DNA from: Collinsella aerofaciens | GTDB taxonomy: Bacteria > Actinomycetota > Coriobacteriia > Coriobacteriales > Coriobacteriaceae | Length of the DNA: 64,000 nt | Direction: 5' to 3' | Assembly: GCA_021639365.1 (NCBI GenBank) | Contig: JAJXHK010000008.1 | Location: 1-64,000 of the forward strand | Shown: positions 46,390 to 56,826 of the stretch, piece by piece | How positions within the stretch are numbered: the stretch's first letter is position 1 | How the letters are laid out: every line of letters starts with the position of its first letter | Translations under genes and position numbers: made by a program | The notes under the pieces: generated by a model | The model's input: only the letters and a program-made list of their open reading frames with translations | Database searches by the model: none | Told to the model about the DNA's origin: nothing

Positions 46390-47247
46390 TTACTCCTCGT
46401 CGTCCTCGCCATCGTCCTCATCCTCAAGATGATCGAGCAGGTAGCGAAGACCCTCGCTGACCTCGTTAGCGGGCACCTTGGCAACGTAGCGAGCGTCGAC
46501 GGCGGGCCTCATGATAACACCCTCGCCCGAAGGCACGCGCATGCTCTCGAGCTCATCCTCATCAGTGCGGGCGATATCGCCGGCATTCATGCGCTGACCA
46601 GTCAACAGGAAGGTCAGACGGCAGGCGGCATCGATGGAAATCGAGGCGATGCGATCGAGGTAGCGCGAAACCATGATGGCGCGGCGCAGGTCGTCATAGT
46701 TGCTGTCGTCGTCCATAAAATCGCCCGTGTCCATGCGGTTAAAGGTGCGGAAGAACTTCTCGTACGCCGCATGCACCGGCTCGTCCTCGACGGCCAGGCT
46801 GCAGATGATGGACATGTCGTTAGTGACGAGCGCAGAAAGCGAAGAGCCCAGCACCTGGTAGACGGCCTCAGCCTCGGCCTCGACCGTACCGACGAGCTCC
46901 TGGGGCAGCGAGATGTCGGCCTTGATCATATGACGCGTGGCGCGGCAGATCTGGCGAACCTTATCGGTCATGCGCTGCAGGTTAAAGTCGACGTAGATAA
47001 TCGTCTGCAGCAAGCGGAAGTCGGAGGCGACCGGTGACTGCGTGGCGATCAGGTTGTAGCACACGGCCTCCAGGTTAGCGCAGCGCGCGTCAATCGAAAG
47101 CGTGCGCTTCTTGGTCTTGGTGGCGAGCTTGCGGTCGTCGGTCACATAGGCCTTAACGGCATCGTGGAGGGCCAGATCGACGGCCTCATAGATGCTCAGC
47201 ATCTCGTGACGGGCCTCGACGAGCTGACGGGAAAACAGTTTGCGCAT
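46390..47247 (-). CDS. phoU: phosphate transport system regulator PhoU
   Basis: A 285-residue helical protein with two PhoU repeats (about 10-100 and 115-205) carrying the acidic metal-binding helices, for example RNLEAVCYNL-like CANLEAVCYNLIATQSPVA and SRYLDRIASISIDAACR. It links the Pst transporter to the phosphate-sensing two-component system. Residues about 215-285 are an extra C-terminal acidic extension ending DEDDGEDDEE, beyond the usual length of about 220. GGAG lies six bases before the ATG. It is the last gene of the pst operon, 92 bases after pstB. Confidence 0.9.
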   Translation of the reverse strand: MRKLFSRQLVEARHEMLSIYEAVDLALHDAVKAYVTDDRKLATKTKKRTLSIDARCANLEAVCYNLIATQSPVASDFRLLQTIIYVDFNLQRMTDKVRQICRATRHMIKADISLPQELVGTVEAEAEAVYQVLGSSLSALVTNDMSIICSLAVEDEPVHAAYEKFFRTFNRMDTGDFMDDDSNYDDLRRAIMVSRYLDRIASISIDAACRLTFLLTGQRMNAGDIARTDEDELESMRVPSGEGVIMRPAVDARYVAKVPANEVSEGLRYLLDHLEDEDDGEDDEE

Positions 47248-47339
47248 GGTTCACTCCAATCAGTTGGGTGCGGTCATGCCGCCCGCACAGTGAATATACA
47301 CCGGACCAGGTCCGATCAGCTTGGGACTAGTCGCACCGA

Positions 47340-48143
<804 letters not shown>

Positions 48144-48155
48144 GGGACTCCTTAA

Positions 48156-49061
48156 CTAGCGGCGCTTGCGCGACAGGAAGCGCGCAAACAGGTTGAAGGC
48201 CAAAATGATCACCATCAGCAAGAGCGCGGTGCCGTAGGCTGCGTTCATGTTGATACCGTCGTTGGCAAGCAGGTACAGGTGAACGGTCATGGGACGACCG
48301 GAATCGAGCGGCGAAATAGGTAGATTGATGGCCTGGCCCATGGTGTAGAGCACCACGGCGGTCTCGCCGATGGCACGGCCGATGGCAAGGACGATGCCCG
48401 TGGCAATGCGGCCAAAGGCCGAAGGAAGCACGATCTTGGAGACGACCTGCCACTTGGTGGCGCCCAGGCCGTACGCGCCCCAACGGATATAGCGCGGAAC
48501 GGCGCGAATGGCTTCTTCGGTGGTGCGCATGACGATGGGAAGCATCAAGAGCGCGAGCGCCAGAGCGGCCGAGACCATCGAAAGGCCCAGGCCCATGGCC
48601 TCGACAAACAAGGCGTAGCCAAACAGGCCCATAACGATGGAGGGCACCGAGGCCAAAGCGTCAGCAGCGTAGCGAATGAGATCGACGACCTTGCCCTGCT
48701 TGGCGTACTCGGCCAGATAGACGGCTGCCAGCACAGCGATCGGCGTGCAGATAAGCATGGCGAGCGCCGTCACGTAGACGGTCGAGACGATCGTGGGCCA
48801 AATGCCGCCCTCGGCGTTGACGCCCTGGGGCCAACCGAAGATAAAGTCGAGCGAGATGTGTGGCAGGCCGTTGATGACCACGTAGGCGATGATAGCGACC
48901 AGCACCAGCGTGGTGATGTAGGCAGCGGCACGAAACACGCCAAGCATGATCTTGTTGGACAGGTCCTTGTTGATGCGGCCCTTCTTGCCGTGGGAAAGGG
49001 CACGCTTGATGCGCTCGCGCGACGAGGTCGTATCGACCGTCGTGTCAACGGAATCGGACAT
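48156..49061 (-). CDS. pstA: phosphate ABC transporter permease PstA
   Basis: A 301-residue permease with six membrane segments after a charged N-terminus (about 1-40). The permease-ATPase contact (EAA) loop is EEAIRAVPRYIRWGAYGLGATKW followed by VVSKIVLPSAFGRIATG. It pairs with PstC to form the channel. Three bases separate it from pstC and twelve from pstB. GGGGGTAGG precedes the ATG. Confidence 0.95.
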   Translation of the reverse strand: MSDSVDTTVDTTSSRERIKRALSHGKKGRINKDLSNKIMLGVFRAAAYITTLVLVAIIAYVVINGLPHISLDFIFGWPQGVNAEGGIWPTIVSTVYVTALAMLICTPIAVLAAVYLAEYAKQGKVVDLIRYAADALASVPSIVMGLFGYALFVEAMGLGLSMVSAALALALLMLPIVMRTTEEAIRAVPRYIRWGAYGLGATKWQVVSKIVLPSAFGRIATGIVLAIGRAIGETAVVLYTMGQAINLPISPLDSGRPMTVHLYLLANDGINMNAAYGTALLLMVIILAFNLFARFLSRKRR

Positions 49062-49064
49062 AGC

Positions 49065-49991
49065 CTACCCCCTCTTCTTCTTGGAAATCAGACGGACGAT
49101 GCCCACCAGCGTGGCGGAGATGATAAACAGGACCACACCCATGCCGAACAGCGCCGAGCGGTGCAGACCCGAGGAATAGCTCATGTCGAGCGCAATCTGG
49201 CTCGTGAGCGTCGAGATGGGGCTCGCAATGCTGTCGGGAATAACCGGGGCGTTACCTACGACCATGAGCACGGCCATGGTCTCGCCGATGGCACGGCCCA
49301 TACCCAGCACGATGGCATCAACGATACCCAGCTTCGCGGCAGGTAGCACGACCTTATAGATGGTCTGCCACTTGGTGGCGCCCATGGCATACGATGCCTC
49401 GCGAATGCCCATGGGAATGGAATTGAGAGCATCGATGGTGAGCGTGGTGATGGTAGGGACGATCATGATGGCGAGCACAAACCACGCCGTCAGCGCACCA
49501 AAACCAAGGCCGCCGGTCAGTTGTGCGATAAACGGGCGGATGATGATCATGCCGAAAAAGCCGTAGATGATAGAAGGGATGCCGGCCAGCAGGTCGACGG
49601 CAGGGCTGATGAGCTTGCGCACGCGCTTGCTGGCAATCTCGACCAGGTAAACGGCCGTACCCACGCCCAGCGGCACGCCCATGGCGAGCGCACCGACGGT
49701 CACCAGACCCGAGCCGGCAAGCAGCGACAAGATGCCGTAGTGGCCCTCGGAAGGCGCCCACGTAAAGCTAAAGAAGTCCGCCAGACCGATGTCGGTAAAG
49801 ACGGGCAGCGCCGAGTACGTGGTAAAGACAAAAATCAGGATGACGGTAACGACCGCCAAGAACGCGCAGGCAAAGAAGATCCACTGCAGCGCCTTCTCCT
49901 TGATATAGGTACTGCGCGATACGAGCGCCAGCTCGCGCTTCTTGGGCGTCTGAACATTCTGCTCAGTCTGGGAGTTTTCCTGTGCTTCCAT
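49065..49991 (-). CDS. pstC: phosphate ABC transporter permease PstC
   Basis: A 308-residue permease with six membrane segments (first about 37-60). The EAA loop is LNSIPMGIREASYAMGATKW followed by TIYKVVLPAAKLGIVDA, and GIPSIIYGFFGMI is the usual PstC segment. The ATG at 49991 has GGGGAG eight bases upstream; a GTG nine bases earlier is too close. The ribosome site overlaps the end of pstS, so translation is coupled. Confidence 0.95.
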   Translation of the reverse strand: MEAQENSQTEQNVQTPKKRELALVSRSTYIKEKALQWIFFACAFLAVVTVILIFVFTTYSALPVFTDIGLADFFSFTWAPSEGHYGILSLLAGSGLVTVGALAMGVPLGVGTAVYLVEIASKRVRKLISPAVDLLAGIPSIIYGFFGMIIIRPFIAQLTGGLGFGALTAWFVLAIMIVPTITTLTIDALNSIPMGIREASYAMGATKWQTIYKVVLPAAKLGIVDAIVLGMGRAIGETMAVLMVVGNAPVIPDSIASPISTLTSQIALDMSYSSGLHRSALFGMGVVLFIISATLVGIVRLISKKKRG

Positions 49992-49992
49992 G

Positions 49993-50829
49993 CTACTCAC
50001 TCCCCTTCTCGTCGTTGGTGACGGGAATAAAGCCCGCCTCGCGAATCTGCTTGTCCATCTTTTCGGACGTCACATAGTCGATGTAATCCTGCGCCTGCTG
50101 CGAAGGCGCACCCTTCACAAAGAAGTAAAGGTCGCGCGAGATGGGATAGCCGCCACTCGCGACCGTCTTCTCGGACGCCTCAACATGATTGACCGAGACG
50201 GCCTTGACCGAGGTCTTGGCGTTGAGGCTATCGACGAAGCCCAGCGAAATGTAGCCGATGGCCCCACGCGAACGAGATACCACGTCGCGCACCTGGCCCG
50301 TACCCGAAAGAACAGCCGAGCGGCGATCGAACGGCGTGCCATCCATCACGATGGTACGGAAGGCCTCGCGCGTACCGGACGCCTCGTCTCGGTTGATGAC
50401 CTGAATCCTCAGGTCCTCGCCACCGACCTCTTTCCAATTGGTAATCTTGCCGGCGTAGATATCGCGGAGCTGCTCGGTCGAGAGGTTATCGACCGGGTTA
50501 TCGTCGTTCACGATGACCGCGATACCGTCGTGGGCAATTACGATGGGAGTCAGGCCCAGATCCTGTTCGTCGGCATTGAGCCCACGGGAGGAGCTGGCGA
50601 TATCGGCCGTGCCGGCGCTGACGGCCTCGATCCCAGCGGAAGAACCCAAACCGGAAACGAGCACGTCGATGCCGGTCTCCTCCTTAAAGCCCTCGGCCGC
50701 AATCTCGGCGATAGGAAGGCAGGTCGTGGAGCCGGCCACGGTAATGGAAGAGATAGAAGATCCCGAAGAACAGGCGCACAGCGTAAGCGTAAGCACAGCG
50801 GCGCTCAGGACCGATACGATCTTTCTCAT
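49993..50829 (-). CDS. pstS: phosphate-binding lipoprotein PstS
   Basis: A 278-residue extracellular phosphate receptor. A lipoprotein signal peptide (MRKIVSVLSAAVLTLTLCAC) ends at a lipobox cysteine near residue 20. The mature protein has phosphate-contact segments ITVAGSTTCLPIAE, the serine-rich ASSSRGLNADE and INRDEASGTREAF. It feeds PstCA. Its ATG overlaps the stop of pgeF in the four bases ATGA, an unusual coupling of phosphate uptake with a division-cluster gene. Confidence 0.95.
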   Translation of the reverse strand: MRKIVSVLSAAVLTLTLCACSSGSSISSITVAGSTTCLPIAEIAAEGFKEETGIDVLVSGLGSSAGIEAVSAGTADIASSSRGLNADEQDLGLTPIVIAHDGIAVIVNDDNPVDNLSTEQLRDIYAGKITNWKEVGGEDLRIQVINRDEASGTREAFRTIVMDGTPFDRRSAVLSGTGQVRDVVSRSRGAIGYISLGFVDSLNAKTSVKAVSVNHVEASEKTVASGGYPISRDLYFFVKGAPSQQAQDYIDYVTSEKMDKQIREAGFIPVTNDEKGSE

Positions 50830-51626
50830 AGCATCACGCCGATCGCAGCATGGCGCCCACAGGTGCCGTCCTCGTTACGGTAGGAATAAAAGCGGTCGTT
50901 CTGACGCACGGTCGAAAGCTGGGTATCCACGATATTATCCGCGTCGACACCGACATCTACCAGCGCCTCGCGAATGGCAGCGGAAAGATCGAGCATGCGA
51001 GAGGTACTCGCATCGATGCAAGAGAACTCGGTGGCAAAGCGATCCATGAGTTCCTGGGATACCTCATATTCGTCACCCAAGATATGGGGGCCGATATAGG
51101 CGGAAACGTCGCTCGCATCGCAGCCGGCAGCATCGCAAAGCGACTGGCACGCCTTGGCGGAAATACGTGCAATCGTGCCCTTCCAACCGGAATGCACCAC
51201 GGCAAATCCGCCGGGGGCCACCAGAACCACGGGAACGCAGTCGGCAAAGCAGAGCAGCACGGGCACGTTATGCGCCGTACAGACGATGGCATCGCAGCCC
51301 TCGGCAATCTGCTCGCGAACGTCCTCAAGGTCATCGGCGCCGTTCGAGGTCACCGCAACGATATGGTCGCCATGGACCTGATTGGGAACGAGCAGGTTGT
51401 GCTCGCACTCGGCGGCACCCATAGCCTCGAGCGCGCGACGACGATTTTCTTGAACAGCAAAGGGATCATCGCCAACATGCGAGCCCAAGTTGAGTGAGGA
51501 GTACGCATCTTCGGAAACACCACCGGCACGCTCGGTGAAGGCAAAGCGAACATCGGATGTCGCGCCCTCCACCAACGTAACTCCATCATGGTCGACACGC
51601 GAAACGTTGTCCGCACGTGCTGCCAT
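50826..51626 (-). CDS. pgeF: polyphenol oxidase-like / purine nucleoside phosphorylase (PgeF/YfiH family)
   Basis: A 266-residue multicopper-oxidase-like DUF152 protein. Family members act as purine nucleoside phosphorylase/adenosine deaminase or as a peptidoglycan-editing factor. Zinc-site segments are LVPNQVHGDHIVAV, LLCFADCVPVVLV, VVHSGWKGTIARISA and YIGPHILGDEYEV. The start at 51626 has AGGAGG seven bases upstream. It is typically found just after ftsZ; here it shares its stop with the pstS start and is probably co-transcribed with the pst genes from the Pho-box promoter upstream. Confidence 0.9.
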   Translation of the reverse strand: MAARADNVSRVDHDGVTLVEGATSDVRFAFTERAGGVSEDAYSSLNLGSHVGDDPFAVQENRRRALEAMGAAECEHNLLVPNQVHGDHIVAVTSNGADDLEDVREQIAEGCDAIVCTAHNVPVLLCFADCVPVVLVAPGGFAVVHSGWKGTIARISAKACQSLCDAAGCDASDVSAYIGPHILGDEYEVSQELMDRFATEFSCIDASTSRMLDLSAAIREALVDVGVDADNIVDTQLSTVRQNDRFYSYRNEDGTCGRHAAIGVML

Positions 51627-51731
51627 ACTAAAGCCTCCTAATAACACAAGTACCGCGGCATCGCCGCTACAGCCCGCGTTTATACGGCTGTCATACTTCC
51701 CTAAAAGGATACCTGCTGCGCTGGAGGCAAT

Positions 51732-51748
51732 CGTAAAGGGAACGTAAA
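51732..51748 (-). promoter_or_regulatory. candidate Pho box before pgeF-pst
   Basis: On the minus strand TTTACG occurs twice exactly 11 bases apart (51743-51748 and 51732-51737), the spacing used by PhoP/PhoB-type regulators, with TATCCT about 20 bases downstream as a possible -10. It lies about 105 bases before the pgeF start. Confidence 0.5.
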
Positions 51749-51785
51749 GAGATTGGAGGTTCTAGTTTACAAAGTCGAAATAAAA

Positions 51786-51812
51786 AGGGCGCGTCCATAC
51801 GGACACGCCCCT
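51786..51812 (-). terminator. ftsZ terminator
   Basis: AGGGCGCGTCC (51786-51796) and GGACACGCCCCT (51801-51812) pair with one bulge or mismatch; the minus strand continues TTTTATTTC. Confidence 0.85.
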
Positions 51813-51835
51813 GTGCACACAATGCAAAGAACGAC

Positions 51836-52990
51836 TTAGAAGCTACCGCGCTTCAGGAAGTCGGGAAGCTCGAACTGATCGTTGCCGAAGTTAGGAAGCT
51901 CGGTGCCACCGACGTTGCGGGTCGGAGCGGCCTGAGCCGGGCTGGTGGCCGGAGCGGTGCGCTGCGGCTCAGCGGAGGCAGCGGCCTTGCTCTGAGACTG
52001 CTGAGCAGCAAAGAGCTCGTCTTGACGGTTGACGTTGGAGTCGGAGAAGCCCGTAGCGATGACGGTGATACGCACCTGATCGCCCAGGGACTCGTCGACA
52101 ACGGTACCGAAGATGATGTTGGCCTCGGGGTCGACGGCGTTGGCGACAACGTCGGCGGCGTCGCTGATCTCCTGGATGCCCAGGTCCTTGGAACCGGCGA
52201 TGGAGAGAAGCACGCGCGTGGCACCATCGATGGAGCTCTCGAGCAGCGGGCTGGAGATGGCCTGCTGGGCAGCATCGACGGCACGGGTATCCCCAGAAGA
52301 GGTACCGATACCCATCATGGCGGTACCGGCCTGCTTCATGATGGTCTTAACATCGGCGAAGTCCAGGTTGATGATACCGGGGACGGTGATGAGGTCGGTG
52401 ATGCCCTGGGTGCCCTGGGAAAGGACGCCATCGGCAATCGCGAAGGCCTCGAGCATGGTGGTCTTCTTCTCGGCGATGTCGAGCAGCTTATCGTTAGGGA
52501 TGACGATCATGGTGTCAACGCAATCGGAGAGGGTCTTAATGCCCTCCTCGGCGCTCTTCTTACGCTTGCGGCCCTCGAAGGTGAAGGGCTTGGTCACGAC
52601 GGCGACGGTCAGTGCACCGACCTCGTTCATCGCGATATCGGCAACGATGGGAGCAGCGCCGGTACCGGTGCCACCGCCCTCGCCGCAGGTGATGAACACC
52701 ATGTCGGCGCCAGCAAGCGCCTCGGCAATGTCGTCGCGGGACTCATCGGCAGCCTTGCGGCCAACCTCGGGGTTGGCGCCGGCGCCCAGGCCGCGGGTAA
52801 GGTCGGTGCCGATGTGCACCTTGATATCGGCATCAGAGATCGCGAGTGCCTGAGCATCGGTGTTGATGGCAACAAACTCGACGCCGCGGATGCCCTCTTC
52901 GATCATTCGATTGACCGCGTTGGTACCGCCGCCGCCGACGCCGACCACCTTAATGACGGCAAGGTAGTTGTTGATCTCTGTCTCGTGCAT
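51836..52990 (-). CDS. ftsZ: cell division protein FtsZ
   Basis: A 384-residue tubulin-like GTPase that forms the division ring. KVVGVGGGGTNAVNRM (about 14-29) starts the GTPase domain, the nucleotide-binding tubulin signature is GEGGGTGTGAAP, and NLDFADVKTIM is the T7-loop catalytic segment. After about residue 320 comes a short Ser/Ala/Pro-rich linker and the conserved C-terminal peptide FELPDFLKRG, the docking site for SepF. The ATG at 52990 follows GGAGGACC. It has its own terminator; 200 bases of AT-rich DNA before it (52991-53189) probably carry its promoter. ftsA is not present. Confidence 0.97.
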   Translation of the reverse strand: MHETEINNYLAVIKVVGVGGGGTNAVNRMIEEGIRGVEFVAINTDAQALAISDADIKVHIGTDLTRGLGAGANPEVGRKAADESRDDIAEALAGADMVFITCGEGGGTGTGAAPIVADIAMNEVGALTVAVVTKPFTFEGRKRKKSAEEGIKTLSDCVDTMIVIPNDKLLDIAEKKTTMLEAFAIADGVLSQGTQGITDLITVPGIINLDFADVKTIMKQAGTAMMGIGTSSGDTRAVDAAQQAISSPLLESSIDGATRVLLSIAGSKDLGIQEISDAADVVANAVDPEANIIFGTVVDESLGDQVRITVIATGFSDSNVNRQDELFAAQQSQSKAAASAEPQRTAPATSPAQAAPTRNVGGTELPNFGNDQFELPDFLKRGSF

Positions 52991-53189
52991 GTCGGTCCTC
53001 CGAACAAAGGTTATAGCCATAGCATGGGTCGACCCCTGCGCACATTAACCTTCAGGTTGAAAGTAAATGCAAAGGTAAACCGTATTATGTTTGCACATTA
53101 TGAACGTATCAGTCAAATAATTGACCGTGAAAACCAAACAAACCAGATAAACGGCGTGGTATGGCCCCTCAACAAAGTAACAACCAGCG

Positions 53190-54437
53190 CTACGAGGTCG
53201 GAGCATTCCTAAATGTGTAGTTGCCCGGAGAGCGCACATTGATATACGTTACGCCCTCTACCTGCGAAAGCAACTTGGTGACTACGCGTTCTTTCTTGGC
53301 GATATCGTTCGAATCGCCCAGCGACACCTCAATGCCGTTATTGAGGTTTGCCGAGATGGCTTCGACCGAAGGCGTGGAAATATCCTTGACTTGTCCCAAG
53401 AACTCGCTCGAAAAACCACGCACATAATCCAGGCCGGCCTTAACGGCTTTGGAGTTCACCGCCTGGCCGGAAACCGGAGCGACATCCGCCGAGACATCAG
53501 TCAACAGCACCGCGCCATAATGCTTAGCGAGCGCCAGCGCGGCATCGATTCCGGTCAAGGTATTTGAGCCCTGCCCTGTCGTGATGACGTTGCCTTGGTC
53601 GTCCACTTCGACCGACGTCGACAGTGGGGCGATCCAGGTGTCATCATCCCCGATGGCCCAGGCAAGGTCATCGGAGCTGATATAGGCAATTGCGATGACC
53701 TTGCGCTCCATAGGCGTAATGATGAGCGTATGCGGGAACTGACGCTGGACATCCACGCCCGAGACCCACGGGTTCTGCTTGAGATCCTCGGTAATCTGGT
53801 CGGGATCGACGTTAAAAAGCGACGTTCCCTCGGGCAAATCGATCAGCTGGATAGCATCGTGCTTCGTCACATGCTCGCTGCCTTGAATCTGAATATCAGT
53901 GGCGGTAAACAATCCAGAGTTAATCACCACGATGGCAACGACGACGAGCACGGCCAGAACGCCGCCCACGATTTTGCCTTTGCCTGTAACGACAGAAGCG
54001 GCGTCTGATGTTTTATTTACCATCGCCCCAATTGAAGACAACGGGTTGACGCTTTTTTTACCCGAAGGCTTCTTGACGGTAACCGGCACCGATGTCAACG
54101 AGCGCGGTTTCGATGCGCTCAGCGTGCGACCCGGACGCGGCGCTTTAGTTCCCGTCGAGGGCTTAGGAGTTGCCATGGGACGGGCAGGTTTGGCGCCCAT
54201 AACAGGCTTTGACGTCACCGAGGGACGCGAGGACTTTTTTGCGGCCGGACGATTACCGAGCTGCGAGCCGACGACCGGACGACTGGTCTGTCGAGCATGC
54301 CCGACAGACTTAGAATGCGCGACGGTATTGCGTTGAGGTTTGGCAGGCGCGCCGGAACGCCCTCCGGCGCGGCGGAAGGTGGGTTTCGATGCTCTAGAAG
54401 CCGAGGAATTTAACTTCCGGTCTGAGCTCGATGCCAT
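53190..54437 (-). CDS. ftsQ: cell division protein FtsQ/DivIB with long basic N-terminus
   Basis: A 415-residue membrane protein of the divisome. Residues 1 to about 150 are cytoplasmic, disordered and rich in Ser, Lys, Arg and Pro. One membrane segment follows (IVGGVLAVLVVVAIVVINSG, about 156-175). Next come a POTRA domain (ATDIQIQGSEHVTKHDAIQL and onward, about 180-250) and the FtsQ beta domain. The first 44 bases overlap the end of murB in another frame. GGGAGG lies three bases before the ATG. The very long basic tail exceeds that of most FtsQ proteins. Confidence 0.9.
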   Translation of the reverse strand: MASSSDRKLNSSASRASKPTFRRAGGRSGAPAKPQRNTVAHSKSVGHARQTSRPVVGSQLGNRPAAKKSSRPSVTSKPVMGAKPARPMATPKPSTGTKAPRPGRTLSASKPRSLTSVPVTVKKPSGKKSVNPLSSIGAMVNKTSDAASVVTGKGKIVGGVLAVLVVVAIVVINSGLFTATDIQIQGSEHVTKHDAIQLIDLPEGTSLFNVDPDQITEDLKQNPWVSGVDVQRQFPHTLIITPMERKVIAIAYISSDDLAWAIGDDDTWIAPLSTSVEVDDQGNVITTGQGSNTLTGIDAALALAKHYGAVLLTDVSADVAPVSGQAVNSKAVKAGLDYVRGFSSEFLGQVKDISTPSVEAISANLNNGIEVSLGDSNDIAKKERVVTKLLSQVEGVTYINVRSPGNYTFRNAPTS

Positions 54438-55305
54438 ACGCCTCCCTCACCTTTCCGTGCACATGTCTGATAACCGCGGCAACGTCATCGGCCGAGGCAG
54501 TTCCGTTATTAACGATAAAATTAGCGTGAACGGGCGAAACTTCCGCGCCGCCAATTGAAAAACCCTTTAATCCACAATCCTCGATAAGCTTGCCCACACT
54601 CGCATCGGGCGGATTGCGAAAGACCGACCCGCAGGATGCGCGACCCATGGGCTGCGTACGCTTGCGCCTCGTCAGGTACCGCTCCATGCGCTCGCGAATG
54701 TCGGCCTTGGGCGCCGGTTTAAGCTTGAGCACGCACTCGAGGATGATCTCATTGCGGGGAAGGCTACATTCGCGGTAGCCCCAAGTGATCTCGGACCCCG
54801 CATAATGCTTGATACCGGATGCCGGGTCAAACGTTACGACATCCTCAACCAGCGAGCCAATCCACTCGGTCCGTGTGCCGGCATTCATAGATATCGCACC
54901 GCCGACCGAACCAGGGATGCCAACGGCAAACTCAAGGCCCGAGAGGCTACGCGACAGGGCATCGTTGACCAGGCGCGCAAACATCACGCCCGCACCGACC
55001 GTCAGCGTACAACCGTCATCGGCAACAACCGTGCGCTGAAACTCACGTCCGAGCGAAATGACGGCACCGCGATAACCGCCATCGGCAACCAGCAGATTGG
55101 AGCCCTTGCCGATGATGACCCACGGCACCTGCTCGCGATCGAGCACCGCCACGGCGCGGCGGAGGGCATGATAGCTATGACACGTCACAAAGAGGTCGGC
55201 CTTGCCGCCGATACGATAGCTCGTATGACGTGCAAGGCGCTCGTCCTCGATCACATCCGTGTCGATCATGCCCGAAAGCGCCATGACGGCGTTAAACAGA
55301 CCCAT
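54394..55305 (-). CDS. murB: UDP-N-acetylenolpyruvoylglucosamine reductase
   Basis: A 303-residue FAD enzyme that makes UDP-MurNAc. Segments are LARHTSYRIGGKADLFV (about 24-40), the FAD-phosphate loop VIIGKGSNLLVADGGYRG, GIPGSVGGAISMNAG, YRECSL and the catalytic serine in GRASCGSVFRNP; it is the shorter type II-like form. It starts five bases after murC with only a weak ribosome site; an internal ATG twelve codons later (MIDTDVIEDE) is an alternative start. It overlaps ftsQ by 44 bases. Confidence 0.93.
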   Translation of the reverse strand: MGLFNAVMALSGMIDTDVIEDERLARHTSYRIGGKADLFVTCHSYHALRRAVAVLDREQVPWVIIGKGSNLLVADGGYRGAVISLGREFQRTVVADDGCTLTVGAGVMFARLVNDALSRSLSGLEFAVGIPGSVGGAISMNAGTRTEWIGSLVEDVVTFDPASGIKHYAGSEITWGYRECSLPRNEIILECVLKLKPAPKADIRERMERYLTRRKRTQPMGRASCGSVFRNPPDASVGKLIEDCGLKGFSIGGAEVSPVHANFIVNNGTASADDVAAVIRHVHGKVREAYGIELRPEVKFLGF

Positions 55306-55310
55306 TAGAC

Positions 55311-56729
55311 TTAAGCGTCTTTCTTGGCAGTCAGATACTCGATAAACTCGGGACCTACGGTCGTAACGTCACCGGCACCCATGGTGAGCAGCAGGTCGCC
55401 CTCGCCCACCATCTGCTCGAGCTCCTGATTGAGCTCAAGACGGCTGGAGCAGTACACGACCTCCTTGCCAGGATGCTTGGCGCGCACGGTATCGGCGAGC
55501 ATCTTAGAGGTGACACCCGGAATGGGCATCTCGCCAGCCGAGAACACATCAATCAGCAGCAGTTTATCGGCATTGGCAAATGCATCGGCAAAGTCGTCGC
55601 ACAGGGCCTGCAGGCGCGAATAGCGGTGCGGCTGGAACACGACGTCGACGTGCTTGTAGCCCAGCGACGAAGCAGCAGCAAGCGTCGCCTTGATCTCGGT
55701 GGGGTGATGGCCGTAATCATCGACCACGGTGATGCCATCGATATCGCCCACGTGGGTAAAGCGACGGCGGACGCCCTCAAAGCTCGAGAGCGCCTTGGCG
55801 GCGGCGTCGATGTCAAGGCCCAGGACATGGGCGACGGTGAGCACCGCCGTGGCGTTGAGCATGTTGTGGCGACCGGGATTGCTCTTGATCTCCACGGCAT
55901 GCTCAGTGCCGTCCTCAAAGCGAACGATAAAGTCACTCTGGATGCCCTTGACATCCGGGTGCATGCAGACGATGTCGTTGCTCTCGGCAAAGCCGTAGGA
56001 AAGCACGTGACGGCCCGTCGACTTGGCGAGCTCGACCAGATGCGGGTCCTCACCGCAGACGATAACGGTGCCGTCCTCGCCCACCAGGCTCATGAATTTG
56101 GCGAAAGTCGCCTCGATCTCCTCGATACCCGAGTAGTGATCGAGGTGGTCGGCCTCGACGTTGGTCACAATGACTACGTTGGGGTTCAGGAACAGGAAGG
56201 AGCTGTCGGACTCGTCAGCCTCGGCGACAAAGTAGTCGCCCGAGCCGTTCTTGCCGTTCGTGTCATAGCCCTCGACGATGCCACCGATCAAGAAGCTCGG
56301 ATCCAGACCCATGCGGTCGAGCATGGTGGCGCACATCGAAGACGTGGTGGTCTTGCCATGCGTGCCGGCAACAGCGACAGTCGTGTAGCCGTGGCCCAAA
56401 GCAGAGAGCATCTTGGCACGGGGCCACACGGGAATACCAAGCTCGCGAGCGCGCACGAGTTCAGGGTTGGACTCCGGAATAGCGGTGGAGACAACAACCA
56501 CGTCGGGCTTGACCTCGTCGATCGTGGCGGCCTCATGGCCCACATGCACCTTCACACCAGCGCGGGTAAGCTGGCGGATATAACGTGACGTCTTAAGGTC
56601 GGAGCCGGTAACGGCATAACCGCGCTCGTGCAGAACGAGGGCGATGCCGCTCATGCCGGCGCCGCCGATACCGATAAAGTGGGCGCTCTTAAACTCGGGC
56701 GCGGAGGTTGCAGTCTGGGAATCAGCCAT
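55311..56729 (-). CDS. murC: UDP-N-acetylmuramate-L-alanine ligase
   Basis: A 472-residue Mur ligase that adds L-alanine to UDP-MurNAc using ATP. The N-terminal nucleotide fold is FIGIGGAGMSGIALVL (about 19-34), the ATP P-loop is AVAGTHGKTTTSSM, YFVAEADESDSSFL follows, and DDYGHHPTEI marks MurC specifically. The ATG at 56729 follows AAGGAG at eleven bases; a GTG upstream in frame has its start inside that site. It lies 97 bases after murG and five before murB. Confidence 0.96.
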   Translation of the reverse strand: MADSQTATSAPEFKSAHFIGIGGAGMSGIALVLHERGYAVTGSDLKTSRYIRQLTRAGVKVHVGHEAATIDEVKPDVVVVSTAIPESNPELVRARELGIPVWPRAKMLSALGHGYTTVAVAGTHGKTTTSSMCATMLDRMGLDPSFLIGGIVEGYDTNGKNGSGDYFVAEADESDSSFLFLNPNVVIVTNVEADHLDHYSGIEEIEATFAKFMSLVGEDGTVIVCGEDPHLVELAKSTGRHVLSYGFAESNDIVCMHPDVKGIQSDFIVRFEDGTEHAVEIKSNPGRHNMLNATAVLTVAHVLGLDIDAAAKALSSFEGVRRRFTHVGDIDGITVVDDYGHHPTEIKATLAAASSLGYKHVDVVFQPHRYSRLQALCDDFADAFANADKLLLIDVFSAGEMPIPGVTSKMLADTVRAKHPGKEVVYCSSRLELNQELEQMVGEGDLLLTMGAGDVTTVGPEFIEYLTAKKDA

Positions 56730-56826
56730 GTGCTCGTGTACTCCTTGCGTAAACACTGCCTGTAACCCGTTAACTGTACCGCACCTACCGCATCAGCGCG
56801 AGGGCGACCGACGATATCCCGTCTAA

